A stretch of DNA of 64,000 bases, from positions 62,001-126,000 of the forward strand of contig CAZOHT010000003.1 in assembly GCA_964579825.1 (NCBI GenBank), written 5' to 3'. Each line of letters begins with the position of its first letter. Positions within the stretch are counted from its first letter, which is position 1. Below are positions 50,107 to 59,417 of the stretch, one piece after another. This stretch comes from SPCO01 sp964579825 (GTDB lineage Bacteria > Chloroflexota > Limnocylindria > Limnocylindrales > CSP1-4). The position numbers and the translations under genes were made by a program. The notes under the pieces were generated by a model, which was given only the letters and a program-made list of their open reading frames with translations, had not been told where the DNA came from and searched no databases.

Positions 50107-51144
50107 CGTCCGGGCCATCGCCTCGCCCGGTTCGCCGGGCCCCTNNNNNNNNNNNNNNNNNNNNNNNNNNNNNNNNNNNNNNNNNNNNNNNNNNNNNNNN
50201 NNNNNNNNNNNNNNNNNNNNNNNNNNNNNNNNNNNNNNNNNNNNTGGAACGTCGGGACCGTGCTGGACGTGCCGGCCGGCGTGACCCTCGCCAGGCCGAT
50301 CCTGCTGCGCTGGGCGTCCGGGACACCGGGACTGGCCGTCATCGGCCGGACGGTCATCCGGCTCGGTGCCGGCGCGGCCGCCTCGATCGTGGAGGAACTC
50401 GTCCCGAGCGGCGCGGGTTTGAGCGGTCCCCAGTCGTTTCTGGCCGGCTCGTCCGAGGTGACCCTCGGCGCCGGCGCGAGCCTGTCGCTCGCCAGCATCC
50501 AGGAGCTCGGCCCGCGCGCCATCACGTTCCAGCACCGCACGGCGCGGATCGGCGAGGGCGCCTCGCTCCACTGGGCGCTCGCCCAGCTCGGCTCGCGGAT
50601 GACCCGCTCCCGGGTCGACAATCGGCTCGAGGGCGACCGCAGCTCCGTCGAGCAGGCCGAGATCGTCTTCGGCGGGGCGGACCAGCTGTTCGACCTCACC
50701 TCGTACACTCGCCACGTGGGTCGGGACACGACGGGCAACCTGCTCTCCAAGGGCGCGCTGCTCGACAAGGCTCGCGGCTTCATGAAGGGCATGATCACCA
50801 TCGAGCGGAGCGCGGTCGGCACCGACAGCTACCTCGGCGAGTTCGGGATGAACCTGTCGCGCGAGGCACGATCCGTGGCCATCCCCAGCCTCGAGATCGA
50901 CCAGCCCGACTGCCGACGTGCCGCGCACGCCAGCTCGGTCGGTCCCATCGACGAGGCTCAGCTCTTCTACCTGGAGAGCCGCGGCATCCCGCCCGACGAG
51001 GCCCGCAAGCTCATCGTCCTCGGCTTCCTGGAGCCGGTCGTGGCCCGCGTGCCGCTGGCCGACGCCCAGGACCGACTGCGATCCCTGCTCGAAGAGAAGT
51101 GGGACGCCGGCTCCGGGGGTCCCGCTGCCGACGCTGCCGCGTGA
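50103..51144 (+). CDS. sufD: Fe-S cluster assembly protein SufD (N-terminal part lost in gap)
   Basis: Partner of SufB in the SufBC2D complex. The start ATG at 50103 overlaps the sufB stop; 14 codons follow, then 100 N (50145-50244). After the gap the C-terminal beta-helix and helices are clear: WNVGTVLDVPAGVTL, RTVIRLGAGAAASIVEELV and the typical C-terminal QPDCRRAAHASSVGPIDEA with LFYLESRGIPPDEARKLIVL. Some 100-130 residues appear to be missing by comparison with family length, so the gap is real and of unknown size; frames before and after it differ as written. Confidence 0.88.
50145..50244. other. Scaffold gap (100 N) inside sufD
   Basis: Unlike the gap at 23542, the bases on both sides share no overlap. 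The protein missing between them is what a SufD N-terminal region would need. The length of N is a placeholder. Confidence 0.95.
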
Positions 51145-51476
51145 GGCGCATCGATCTCCTGGGCGTGGACGAGGTCCCCGAGGGCACGATGAAGATGGCG
51201 TTCGTGGACGGCACGGACCAGGTCCTCGTCATCAACTCGAACGGCGAGCTGTACGCGACCCAGGGCGTCTGCAGCCACGAGTACTTCGAGCTCGACAAGG
51301 GCTTCCTGACCGCGGGCACGCTCACCTGCGCGCTGCACATGTCGCGGTTCGACCTCGAGAACGGCGAGCCGCTGGACCCGCCGGCCGAGGAGGCCCTGGC
51401 CGTCTACCCGGTCGTCATCGAGGACGGGCGGATCCTCATCGAGGTCCCACGCGGCCCGCTGGAGATCAGCGAGTAG
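51141..51476 (+). CDS. Rieske [2Fe-2S] ferredoxin-like protein of the suf operon
   Basis: 111 residues, GTG 51141 overlapping the sufD stop (GTGA). The Rieske cluster ligands are in place as CSH (residues 40-42) and CALH (about 59-62), the usual C-x-H ... C-x2-H spacing of non-haem dioxygenase ferredoxins. Such proteins are often the third gene after sufB-sufD and may help in electron supply or cluster transfer. A soluble cytoplasmic protein. Confidence 0.9.
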   Translation: MRRIDLLGVDEVPEGTMKMAFVDGTDQVLVINSNGELYATQGVCSHEYFELDKGFLTAGTLTCALHMSRFDLENGEPLDPPAEEALAVYPVVIEDGRILIEVPRGPLEISE

Positions 51477-51488
51477 CGGTCCGGCGCC

Positions 51489-54107
51489 TCACGGCGTGAG
51501 CGTCAGCGTGGACGCCGCGGCCGACTCGATCGCGGACGCCGTGAACGGCAGGGCGACGGTCCCACCGGCGATCCACGGGTCGATCTGGTCGTTGTAGTGG
51601 GCGTCGAACGGATTGCCCGACTGGCCGGTCGTGATGATGATCCGGGCGCCGTCGAGGTCGCTCATGTCGATGGCCAGCCGGTAGCTCGGCATGTTCGTCA
51701 TCTCGAACACGTCGCCGATCCCGACCGGCACGGCGTCGGGGTCGTCCGGGTCCGGGTAGGCGTGGCTGAACCGGTAATAGGTGTTGTTCACCGCTCCCGA
51801 CACGCCCGACACCTGGTGTGGTCCGTCGTTGTAGTACCACTCGAGCGGGCCGATCCCGCTTTCGCCGAGGGTGCCCTCCCGGAAGGTCGCCGTGTGGAGC
51901 GCACCCCACGACCAGCGGCTGTCGGGCCCGAGCGCCTCGCGCAGCTCCGAGCCCGCTTCGTCCATCGCCCGGGTGAGGATGACGTCGCGGGTCTCGACAC
52001 GATCCGTGGTCGTGCGGTCGTCCCACCACGGGCTGTGCTCGTCGTCCAGCAGGCCTTGGAAGGCCATCCAGCTGAACGGACTGCCCACGTAGTCACGGGC
52101 GAGCGAACCCAGCTCGTCGTCCCAGACGTCGCGCATGACCCGGTACTCGAACGCGGACCAGGCCGCGCAGCCGAGGCTCGATGACGCGCACGACCCGTCC
52201 CAGCCTCGGATCCGTCGCGCGACGGTCGCCCCGTCCTCCGTCGTCGGCACGATCTCGCGCAGGCCGGGTCGCATGGCGATCGCCCGAAGCGGGACGTCGT
52301 CCATCTGGATCCGCCCGAGCTCGCCGACCGTGATGCCGGTCGTGTCGTTCGTCCCGAGCGTGTCGATGAGGTCGGTGATCCGCTGGGCGCGGTCGCCGGG
52401 GTCCCACTCCTGGGCGATGAAGTACGGGTAGTCCGCGTCCACCGCGGCGTTGTTGGCGGTCACGATCCGCCCGGGCTCCGGGTCGAACTGCCAGGGCAGG
52501 TCGTCGAACGGGATCCGATCCACCCACTCGTGCGATCCGTCGTCGCCCCGGACCGGGCGATCGCCGCGGTCTGCCGGGTCGGAGCGGACCGGGACATAGC
52601 CCGGGAGCTGGTAGCCGATGTGGCCGTCGACGTCGGCATAGACGAAGTTCTGCGACGGCGCGCCGTAGAGCGCCAGGCTGGCCCGGAAGTCGTCGAAGTC
52701 CGCCGCGACGTTGAGGCCGATGATCGCCTCGAACGTGCGGTCCGGCTGCGCCGTCGCGGTCCAGCGCAGGGCCATGAGCGGCGCATCCGCGAGCCGCGTG
52801 TCCACCCCGTTGAGGATCGGACCGTGGCGGGTGCTGCGAACCTCCAGGGTGACCGGGTCGCCGCCGCTCACGTTGATCGTCTCGGTCCGGATGTCGAATG
52901 GGACCGACTCGCCGTCGGCCAGGTAGTGGGTGGGATCGGCCGGATCGACGGTCTCGATGACGAGGTCCTGGACGTCCGGGTCCACGTTCGTGGCGCCCCA
53001 GGCGATCCGGGCGTTGTGGCCGAGGACGACTCCGGGCACACCCGGGAACGAGACGCCCGCCACGTAGTACGGGCAGGCCTCACCGACCGTCCGACAGTGG
53101 AGCCCGTTGATGAACCAGATGGACGGCATGCTGATGCCGAGATGCGGGTCGTTCGCCAGGAGCGCGCCGCCGGTCGCGGAGCGCGAGGGCGCGATGACCC
53201 AGTCGTTCGAGCCGATGCCGTGGTCGCCGCCGAGGCCGCTGGCCGCGTCGAGGCCGGCCATCGCCAGGACACCGTCGCCCAGGCCCGCGACCGCCCGCCA
53301 GCCCGCGGCCGCTCCGGCGGGTAGTGCCGGACTCGCCGCCACGGCACCGGCGTCCGGTCCGGCCGCCAGGGCGCCTCCCGGATCCTGGAGCGTCGCCGTC
53401 CCCGTCGCACCCGCGCCGCCACTTCCCGCGAGACCCGTCGGCGTGATGACCGGGGCGTCCGCGCGATAGGCCGGGAACAGCTGGTCCGTGCGGGCCGGGT
53501 CGCCGAGGTGCGCGTCCGCGAGGTAGCGGAACAGCTCGGACTCCATGTTCCCGCCCAGGTTCCAGGCCTGGACCTTCGTCCACGTGAGCGTGTCCAACGC
53601 AGTCCACGGCTCCGGCGTGGCGCCGGTCACGAGGTAGGCAAGCGGCAGCCTGTTGCCGTTGGCCACGATCCAGGCGTTCACACCCGCGGCGTAGGCGTCG
53701 AGGATCGCGCGCGCCTCGGGAGTGAGCAGGGCCAGGTCGCGTTCGGCGGCCTGTCGCCAGCCGAGGGTCCGGATGAACGAGTCCGTCTCCACCTGGCTCT
53801 TGCCGAACAGCTCCGACAGCCGACCGGCCGAGATGTGGCGCCAGACCTCCATCTGCCACATCCGCTCCTGGGCGTGGACGTAGCCTTGGGCGAAGAACAG
53901 GTCGTGCGAGGTATCGGCCGTGAAGTGGGCGATCCCGGTCCGGTCGCGGACCACGGTGACGGGCGCGGTCAGGCCCGGTGCCTGGAGCGCGCCGCTCGTC
54001 TGGGGCAGCGCGCGCCAGGTCAGGTAGCCCATCGTGCCGACCCCCGCCACGACGACGACGAGCACGATGACGATGAGCAGCCCGACGAGGGTCTTGACGA
54101 CGCGCAC
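51489..54107 (-). CDS. Penicillin acylase family Ntn hydrolase
   Basis: 872 residues. N-terminal signal anchor (TLVGLLIVIVLVVVVAGVG), alpha subunit region, then the autocatalytic site with nucleophile Ser in GIGSNDWVIAPSRSATGG around residue 290, and a C-terminal beta subunit. This is the family of penicillin G/V and acyl-homoserine-lactone acylases, which cleave amides after self-processing; a linker rich in Ala and Gly precedes the site. The substrate is unknown. GTG 54107 with AGGAGG upstream. It lies 92 bases downstream of the acyltransferase-SGNH gene, same strand. Confidence 0.9.
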   Translation of the reverse strand: MRVVKTLVGLLIVIVLVVVVAGVGTMGYLTWRALPQTSGALQAPGLTAPVTVVRDRTGIAHFTADTSHDLFFAQGYVHAQERMWQMEVWRHISAGRLSELFGKSQVETDSFIRTLGWRQAAERDLALLTPEARAILDAYAAGVNAWIVANGNRLPLAYLVTGATPEPWTALDTLTWTKVQAWNLGGNMESELFRYLADAHLGDPARTDQLFPAYRADAPVITPTGLAGSGGAGATGTATLQDPGGALAAGPDAGAVAASPALPAGAAAGWRAVAGLGDGVLAMAGLDAASGLGGDHGIGSNDWVIAPSRSATGGALLANDPHLGISMPSIWFINGLHCRTVGEACPYYVAGVSFPGVPGVVLGHNARIAWGATNVDPDVQDLVIETVDPADPTHYLADGESVPFDIRTETINVSGGDPVTLEVRSTRHGPILNGVDTRLADAPLMALRWTATAQPDRTFEAIIGLNVAADFDDFRASLALYGAPSQNFVYADVDGHIGYQLPGYVPVRSDPADRGDRPVRGDDGSHEWVDRIPFDDLPWQFDPEPGRIVTANNAAVDADYPYFIAQEWDPGDRAQRITDLIDTLGTNDTTGITVGELGRIQMDDVPLRAIAMRPGLREIVPTTEDGATVARRIRGWDGSCASSSLGCAAWSAFEYRVMRDVWDDELGSLARDYVGSPFSWMAFQGLLDDEHSPWWDDRTTTDRVETRDVILTRAMDEAGSELREALGPDSRWSWGALHTATFREGTLGESGIGPLEWYYNDGPHQVSGVSGAVNNTYYRFSHAYPDPDDPDAVPVGIGDVFEMTNMPSYRLAIDMSDLDGARIIITTGQSGNPFDAHYNDQIDPWIAGGTVALPFTASAIESAAASTLTLTP

Positions 54108-54199
54108 GATGCCTCCTGGATGAGCCCGGCCGCATGACGACGCCTAGTGTGCCGGGCCGCCGTGGCCCGCGTTCGACGGCCGGCGCCGACGCCCGACGC

Positions 54200-56386
54200 T
54201 CAGTGGAGCCCCGTGACGCTCTCGATGGCGTCGCCCAGGCGCTTGTACAGCGCGGACGCGAACGGGACGGTCAGGTGGTGCTGGTCGAAGAAGACCATGA
54301 ACCGACCGATGACGGCCGGGCACGGCTCGGACGGGCAGACCCAGCGCATCGGGTTCACGAAGCCGGCTCCGCCCTTCGTCGCGGCCATCGACTCCTCGTT
54401 GAGCCGCGACAGGCTGACCGAGCGGTCGAACGGCGTCGCGCAGGCGAGCGTGCCGTCCTGGTGGCTGGACAGGCAGACCGGGACGTCCACGTCCGAGCGC
54501 GGCGTATCGCCGATGACCACGACATGGTCCGCGGCCGGCACGAGCCGCTCGAACGTCCTGGCCCAGCCGTCCCGCCAGGCCGTCGTCAGCGCCGCTCCGG
54601 CGAGCTCGGTCCCGTCGGCATCCACCGCCCGGACCGTGCGGCTGTTCGACAACAGGACGAGGGCCGGGTGCTCGGCTGCGATCCGCGCGATCGTGTTCTT
54701 GCGCCAGGTCGCGCACTCGCTGAACACGCGCTTGAGGTTGGCGCTCCACTGCAGGATCTCGGCCGAGGCGCACTCGCCCTTGGTCAGGTTGAGGAACTTC
54801 CAGCCCTTCTCGATCGCCAGGCGCTCGACGGCCGGGAACCAGGCGAGGCCGTGGCTGTCTCCGACGAGGACGATCGTCGTCGACCCATCTGGGTTCCCGT
54901 AGACGCACGCGCCATTGACGATGTCGGTCGATGTCGCGTGGCAGCCGTCGTCGTACGGCTTGGGGTGGTCGTCGCGCGCCTCGGCGATGGACGGTCGCAT
55001 GTCGGGCGGGACGGGTCCGTCGACGGTCGCGGGCAGGTCCGGTCGCACGATGGTGCCGGGCTCGGCCGGCGGCGTCGGCGCGGTCGGGGACGCGGACGTG
55101 CCGGGTGCGGCGGTCACGCTCGGTGACGCCGAGGCGAGCCCGCCCAGGATGTCGTCGAGTTCCGCCTCCGCCTGGCCGGCATCGGTGGACGCGGTGGTGC
55201 GGAGGGCGTTCGTCGTGGACACGCCGATCCCGAGCGAGACCGTGGCGACGATCAGGGTCAGCGCACCCGCCATCGCCAGGTTCCGGCGGGGCACCATCCC
55301 GATCCAGCGGCCGTGGCGGAACGGCGCCTCCACGAACCGCTGGGTCGCCCAGGCACACCCGATGGCCGCGGCGACCAACCCGAGTCGGGCCCACCAGGGC
55401 AGCTTCGAGTCCAGCGCGGCCGCGGGGATGACCAGCAACGGCCAGTGCCACAGGTACAGCGAGTACGAGATCCGGCCGAGGAACCGCGGCACGGCCATCG
55501 ACAGCCAGCGTCCGGGTGCGATGGCGCTCTGGCGGAAGCCGCCGGCGATGACCAGCGCGCTTCCGACGACCGGCAGCAGCGCCGCCGTCCCCGGATACGG
55601 CGTGGTCGTGTCGTGGAGGACGCCGGCCAGGCCGATCATCACGAGCCCGATCCACGCGGTGACCGCGGCGGATCGTTCGGGGATCCGGGCGAGCCAGGTC
55701 GCCCCGATCGCCAGGAACGCCCCGACACCCAGCTCCCAGGCTCGGGTCAGCAGCGAGAAGAACGCCCACGGCGCATTCTCCGTGGTCAGCCAGACGCCGA
55801 TCGCGAACGAGGCCAGGACGATGCCGCCGGCGACCAGCGCGACCGGGCGGACGAGGTCCCGGCCCCGCGAGAGCCGGACGACGAGCAGGACGATCGCCGG
55901 CCAGAAGAGGTAGAACTGCTCCTCGACGCTCAGCGACCAGAAGTGGAGGATCGGGGAGGGTGCCAGCTCGGCCTGGAGGTAGTCGGTCGCCTGGAGCGCG
56001 AAGTGGATGTTCGAGACGTACAGGGCCGCGGAGGCGGCATCGGTGGCGACATCCGGCACGCGCAACGGCGGCATGAACATCGCCGACGCGATGACCGTGG
56101 CGACGAGGACCAGCGCCGAGGCCGGGAGCAGGCGGCGGGCTCGCCGAGCATAGAAGCTCGTCAGCGAGATCGTCCCGGTCCGACCCACTTCCCGCAGTAA
56201 CAGTCCGGTGATGAGGAACCCGGACAGGACGAAGAAGACGTCCACGCCGACATAGCCGCCGGTCATCCCGGGGACGGACGCGTGATAGAGGAGGACCAGG
56301 ACGACCGCCACCGCCCGGAGACCCTCGAGGTCGGGACGGAAGCCGTCTGGCTCGTCGGCGGCGCGCCTAGCGTGCGGTCGAGTCAC
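54200..56386 (-). CDS. Acyltransferase-3 / SGNH hydrolase fusion (OafA-like)
   Basis: 728 residues. The N-terminal Acyl_transf_3 membrane domain (about 18-400, ten helices) has the GLRAVAVVLVLLYHA (catalytic His) and FFVLSGFLITGLLL motifs. The C-terminal extracytoplasmic SGNH domain (about 490-720) has GDSH in VLVGDSHGLAW and the D-x-x-H catalytic pair in FFDQHHLTVPF. Such proteins O-acetylate surface sugars or peptidoglycan. TACACT near 56453 could be its -10 with a 60-base leader. GTG start follows GGGAGA. Confidence 0.9.
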   Translation of the reverse strand: MTRPHARRAADEPDGFRPDLEGLRAVAVVLVLLYHASVPGMTGGYVGVDVFFVLSGFLITGLLLREVGRTGTISLTSFYARRARRLLPASALVLVATVIASAMFMPPLRVPDVATDAASAALYVSNIHFALQATDYLQAELAPSPILHFWSLSVEEQFYLFWPAIVLLVVRLSRGRDLVRPVALVAGGIVLASFAIGVWLTTENAPWAFFSLLTRAWELGVGAFLAIGATWLARIPERSAAVTAWIGLVMIGLAGVLHDTTTPYPGTAALLPVVGSALVIAGGFRQSAIAPGRWLSMAVPRFLGRISYSLYLWHWPLLVIPAAALDSKLPWWARLGLVAAAIGCAWATQRFVEAPFRHGRWIGMVPRRNLAMAGALTLIVATVSLGIGVSTTNALRTTASTDAGQAEAELDDILGGLASASPSVTAAPGTSASPTAPTPPAEPGTIVRPDLPATVDGPVPPDMRPSIAEARDDHPKPYDDGCHATSTDIVNGACVYGNPDGSTTIVLVGDSHGLAWFPAVERLAIEKGWKFLNLTKGECASAEILQWSANLKRVFSECATWRKNTIARIAAEHPALVLLSNSRTVRAVDADGTELAGAALTTAWRDGWARTFERLVPAADHVVVIGDTPRSDVDVPVCLSSHQDGTLACATPFDRSVSLSRLNEESMAATKGGAGFVNPMRWVCPSEPCPAVIGRFMVFFDQHHLTVPFASALYKRLGDAIESVTGLH

Positions 56387-56515
56387 GAGGGGTGCAGGTC
56401 TCCCGATGAGGGGCCGCGAGCGCCCGCGCGCTGGGCGGCTGGTCGGGGTGCAGTGTAGCGGGAGTGGCCGAAACGACCTGTCGGCCGAGTCAGATGGATC
56501 GAGCGCCGGTCGTCG

Positions 56516-57514
56516 TCAGCGCGGCAGGACCACGCCCAGGCCCATCGCCGCGGCTCGCTCGAGGATCGCCGAGCCGAACACGACGTCGGCCAGGCCGACG
56601 CCCAGGTGCATCGCCACGACCCGGCCATGAGCGGGTCGTGCGGTCCCGGCGATGAACGCCTCGCCAAGGGTCATCGCCGGCTCGGGATAGTCGTCGAACA
56701 GGCCGCTTTCCCGTCCCGCATCGAGCTGGCCGCGATGGTCGATCAGGAACAGGGCCGCGTCACGGGCCACCTCGGCCGAGCAGTACGTGGCGTAGTCGAC
56801 CGGGACGACCAGGGCGTCCGGCGTGAGCCAGTCGTCGGTGAGCACCTGGCGGGTCGGCCCGAACGCGGCGGCCGTGACGACGACGTCCGCGTCCGCGATG
56901 GCGGCCCGGGCCGAGGCGTCGATCCGGACGGCACCGACGCCCTCGGTCTCGCGACCCAGCTGGGCCAGCGACTCGAGCCGTTCGGCGGAGGGGTCGTACA
57001 GGCTGATCTCCACGCCCGGCAGCACGCCACCAAGGACGGGCAGGTGGCTCCGGCCCTGGACGCCCGCCCCGATGAGCGCGGCCCGGATCGGACGACCGGC
57101 GACCGCCGGAGCGAAGTGGCGGATGGCCGCGCCCGACACCGCCGCCGTGCGGACAGCCGTGATGGGACCTCCGTCCATGACCGCGATGGGCAGCCCGGTC
57201 GCCGCGTCGTTGAGGATCACGACCGCGTTGATGGCCGGGATCCCCAGGTCCTTGTTCGTATCGAAGCCGGCCACCCATTTCATCCCGATCCGGTCGTCCG
57301 CGCCGTTCGCGTCCGTCCCGCGCAGATAGGCGGGCATGGCATGGGCGAACGACTCGGCGGGACGTGGGTGGAGTCCGATCTTCGCCGGCAGCTCCGCGTC
57401 CGCGACGAGCGCGACCTGGGTCCGTTCGGCGAGGTCGAGCCGCTCCGCGAGCGGCGGCATCGCGGCGAGGACATCCGCCCCGGAGAGATAGCGCAGGTTC
57501 GGCAGGTCGGTCAC
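56516..57514 (-). CDS. Ornithine cyclodeaminase / mu-crystallin family protein
   Basis: 332 residues. The NAD(P)-binding segment IRAALIGAGVQGRSHLPVL and preceding DGGPITAVRTAAVSGAA are typical of the family, which covers ornithine cyclodeaminase, alanine dehydrogenase and ketimine reductases. The Lys-containing MKWVAGF block of the active site is present. Ornithine to proline would fit the pyrroline-5-carboxylate dehydrogenase in the window, but they are far apart. TAGACT (57527-57522, minus strand) lies 7 bases before the GTG start, so a leaderless transcript. Confidence 0.88.
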   Translation of the reverse strand: MTDLPNLRYLSGADVLAAMPPLAERLDLAERTQVALVADAELPAKIGLHPRPAESFAHAMPAYLRGTDANGADDRIGMKWVAGFDTNKDLGIPAINAVVILNDAATGLPIAVMDGGPITAVRTAAVSGAAIRHFAPAVAGRPIRAALIGAGVQGRSHLPVLGGVLPGVEISLYDPSAERLESLAQLGRETEGVGAVRIDASARAAIADADVVVTAAAFGPTRQVLTDDWLTPDALVVPVDYATYCSAEVARDAALFLIDHRGQLDAGRESGLFDDYPEPAMTLGEAFIAGTARPAHGRVVAMHLGVGLADVVFGSAILERAAAMGLGVVLPR

Positions 57515-57555
57515 GCGTTGGAGTCTAGCCCGCGCGATGGCCTAGCATGGGCCGC

Positions 57556-57873
57556 ATGTCGACGACGGATCCGACGGCTCGGCTCAGGGCGGAGGGCCTC
57601 GTCCCCGGTGCCTGGGCGAACGGACCCGGCGACCGGTACGCCGCCCACGCGCACCCGTACGACAAGGTCATCGTGGTGACCGCCGGTTCGATCGTCTTCG
57701 GCCTGCCAGACGCCGGCGACCGGGTGTCCCTGGACACCGGCGACCGGCTCGAGCTGCCGGCGGGGACGACCCATGACGCGAACGTCGGTCCCGGTGGCGT
57801 GGCCTGCCTGGAAGCGCATCTCCCGGCCGGTTCGCTGATGGCCGTCACCCGGCATGCCGCGGGCGACTGGTAG
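57556..57873 (+). CDS. Cupin-domain protein
   Basis: 105 residues, a single small cupin barrel: AHAHPYDKVIVVTAGSIVFGL and LDTGDRLELPAGTTHDANVG contain the two cupin motifs with their His/Glu ligands (HxH...and final His). Possibly a metal-binding sensor or enzyme. TAGCAT at 57543-57548 lies 7 bases before ATG 57556, whereas the ATG at 57547 sits inside it and is rejected. It heads a three-gene unit with the sigma factor (6 bases downstream) and anti-sigma factor. Confidence 0.82.
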   Translation: MSTTDPTARLRAEGLVPGAWANGPGDRYAAHAHPYDKVIVVTAGSIVFGLPDAGDRVSLDTGDRLELPAGTTHDANVGPGGVACLEAHLPAGSLMAVTRHAAGDW

Positions 57874-57879
57874 GCCGAC

Positions 57880-58560
57880 GTGACGGCGCCCGAAACCGGA
57901 GAGCCCCGTCCGACGTATCCGGAGGCGTCCCCGGCCGAGGACGTCGCCACCCGGGCGGTGGACGACGGCGACCTCGTTCGAGCGGTCGCGGCGGGTTCAT
58001 CGGACGCGCTGGCTGTCCTGTACGACCGGTACGTCGATCTCGTCTTTGCGACGGCCCGCCGGTCGACGTCGGATCGAGGTGCAGCGGAAGACGTGGTCCA
58101 GGAGACATTCCTCGCGCTCTGGGATCGGGCCGAGACGTTCGATCCGGCCGCCGGATCGCTCGGCGGCTGGCTTCGGGCGATCGCCCGCAACCGGTCCATC
58201 GATCGACGGCGCGCCGCCGCCAGGCGCCCGACGCTCGTCGCCTATCCCATCTCGCCCGCGAGCGGGGAGCCGGACGCCGCCTCCCTCGATCGCATCGCGA
58301 CGCCCGACACCGTCGTCGGCGGATCCGTGCCGACGCCCGTGCCGGAGATGGAGCTGGTGTCGGCCGAGACCCGGCGCGCGATCCAGGCCGCGCTCGCGGA
58401 CCTGCCGGACGAGGAGCGGACGGCGATCGTGCTGGCCTACGCCGACGACCTCACGCAGACGGAGATCGCCGAACGGCTCGGGTGGCCGCTCGGCACGGTC
58501 AAGACCAGGACCCGGCGGGCGCTCCTGCGCCTGCGTGCGGTCCTGGCCGACGAGCGATAG
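57880..58560 (+). CDS. ECF-type RNA polymerase sigma factor
   Basis: 226 residues. Region 2 (ALAVLYDRYVDLVFATARR to ETFLALWDRA) and region 4 with helix-turn-helix (LTQTEIAERLGWPLGTVKTR) are joined by an unusually long linker (PTLVAYPISPASG..GGSVPTPVPEMEL). This is a cytoplasmic alternative sigma factor of the SigK-type. GTG 57880 lies 6 bases after the cupin stop; the anti-sigma gene starts 8 bases after its stop, so it is held inactive in the membrane until a signal comes. Confidence 0.92.
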   Translation: MTAPETGEPRPTYPEASPAEDVATRAVDDGDLVRAVAAGSSDALAVLYDRYVDLVFATARRSTSDRGAAEDVVQETFLALWDRAETFDPAAGSLGGWLRAIARNRSIDRRRAAARRPTLVAYPISPASGEPDAASLDRIATPDTVVGGSVPTPVPEMELVSAETRRAIQAALADLPDEERTAIVLAYADDLTQTEIAERLGWPLGTVKTRTRRALLRLRAVLADER

Positions 58561-58568
58561 GGACGGGC

Positions 58569-59417
58569 ATGGAGCACGACGCGGTCATCGAGGCGATCGG
58601 ACTGGCGGCCGTGGAACCGGGCGGTCTCGATCGGCTGATGGCCGGCGACACGCCGACGTCACAGGCCGTCGCCGGGCACCTCGCCGGCTGTCCGAGCTGC
58701 GCGGACGTGCTGGCCACCACGGAGCGAGATGCCCGGGTCATCGCCGACGTCGTCGCGACGACCCCGGCCGCGAACCTGCGCGAGCGGACGCTGGCGACGG
58801 TCCGCCTGCGAGGCATCCCTCGCGGCGAAGAGGCACCGGTCCACGAGCCGGTGGCGACCGGGCCGGTTCCCGTGCCCATGACGGGGCTGCGACACGCCTC
58901 CGCGCCGCCTGTCGTCGCCCGTCGTCGCCCGAACCTCGGCTGGGTCGCCTCGGTCGCCGCGGCCGTGGTCTTCGCGGTCGGGGGGACCGCCATCGTCATG
59001 GACGCCAGGGCGGACGCGGACCGGACCGCCCAGGCCCAGACGCTCGATGCCCTTCGGTCGGTGACCGTCGCGACGCTCGGCGTCACCGCTGAGGCCGATG
59101 CCACCCGGGTGGCGCTGTCCGGGACGAAGGATCCGTCGGTGCAGGGCTCACTGGTGTTCTCGCCGACCTCGACCGAGCTCGTCGTCGTGGCGACCGGGCT
59201 CACCGAACCCGCCGCCGGTCTGGAGTACGGCTGCTGGATGGACGCCGGCGCGGGACGGATCCGCGTCGGGAAGATGTACTTCGGGGGCGGTCTGGCCTAC
59301 TGGGTCGGCGAGTCGGACGCGATCGCGGGGCTGGATGGCCCGGCGACGTTCGGGGTGTCGCTCGCTCCGGCGGGGTCGCCGCCCGAGGCGGATCCGGTCC
59401 TCGTCGGCCGGTCCTGA
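58569..59417 (+). CDS. Zinc-type anti-sigma factor with extracytoplasmic domain (RskA-like)
   Basis: 282 residues. An N-terminal zinc anti-sigma motif H-x3-C-x2-C (HLAGCPSC) binds the sigma factor; a helix around WVASVAAAVVFAVGGTAIV spans the membrane; the C-terminal anti-sigma-K domain (about 155-280, GSLVFSPTSTELVVVATGL, YGCWMD..) is outside. Regulated proteolysis of such proteins frees the sigma. ATG 58569, 8 bases after the sigma stop. Its last 121 bases overlap the opposing small membrane protein gene. Confidence 0.88.
   Translation: MEHDAVIEAIGLAAVEPGGLDRLMAGDTPTSQAVAGHLAGCPSCADVLATTERDARVIADVVATTPAANLRERTLATVRLRGIPRGEEAPVHEPVATGPVPVPMTGLRHASAPPVVARRRPNLGWVASVAAAVVFAVGGTAIVMDARADADRTAQAQTLDALRSVTVATLGVTAEADATRVALSGTKDPSVQGSLVFSPTSTELVVVATGLTEPAAGLEYGCWMDAGAGRIRVGKMYFGGGLAYWVGESDAIAGLDGPATFGVSLAPAGSPPEADPVLVGRS

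Noticed and set aside
48580..50928. 782-codon minus-strand open frame over sufB-sufD
   Set aside because: It crosses the N gap and is antisense to SufB; a shadow frame.
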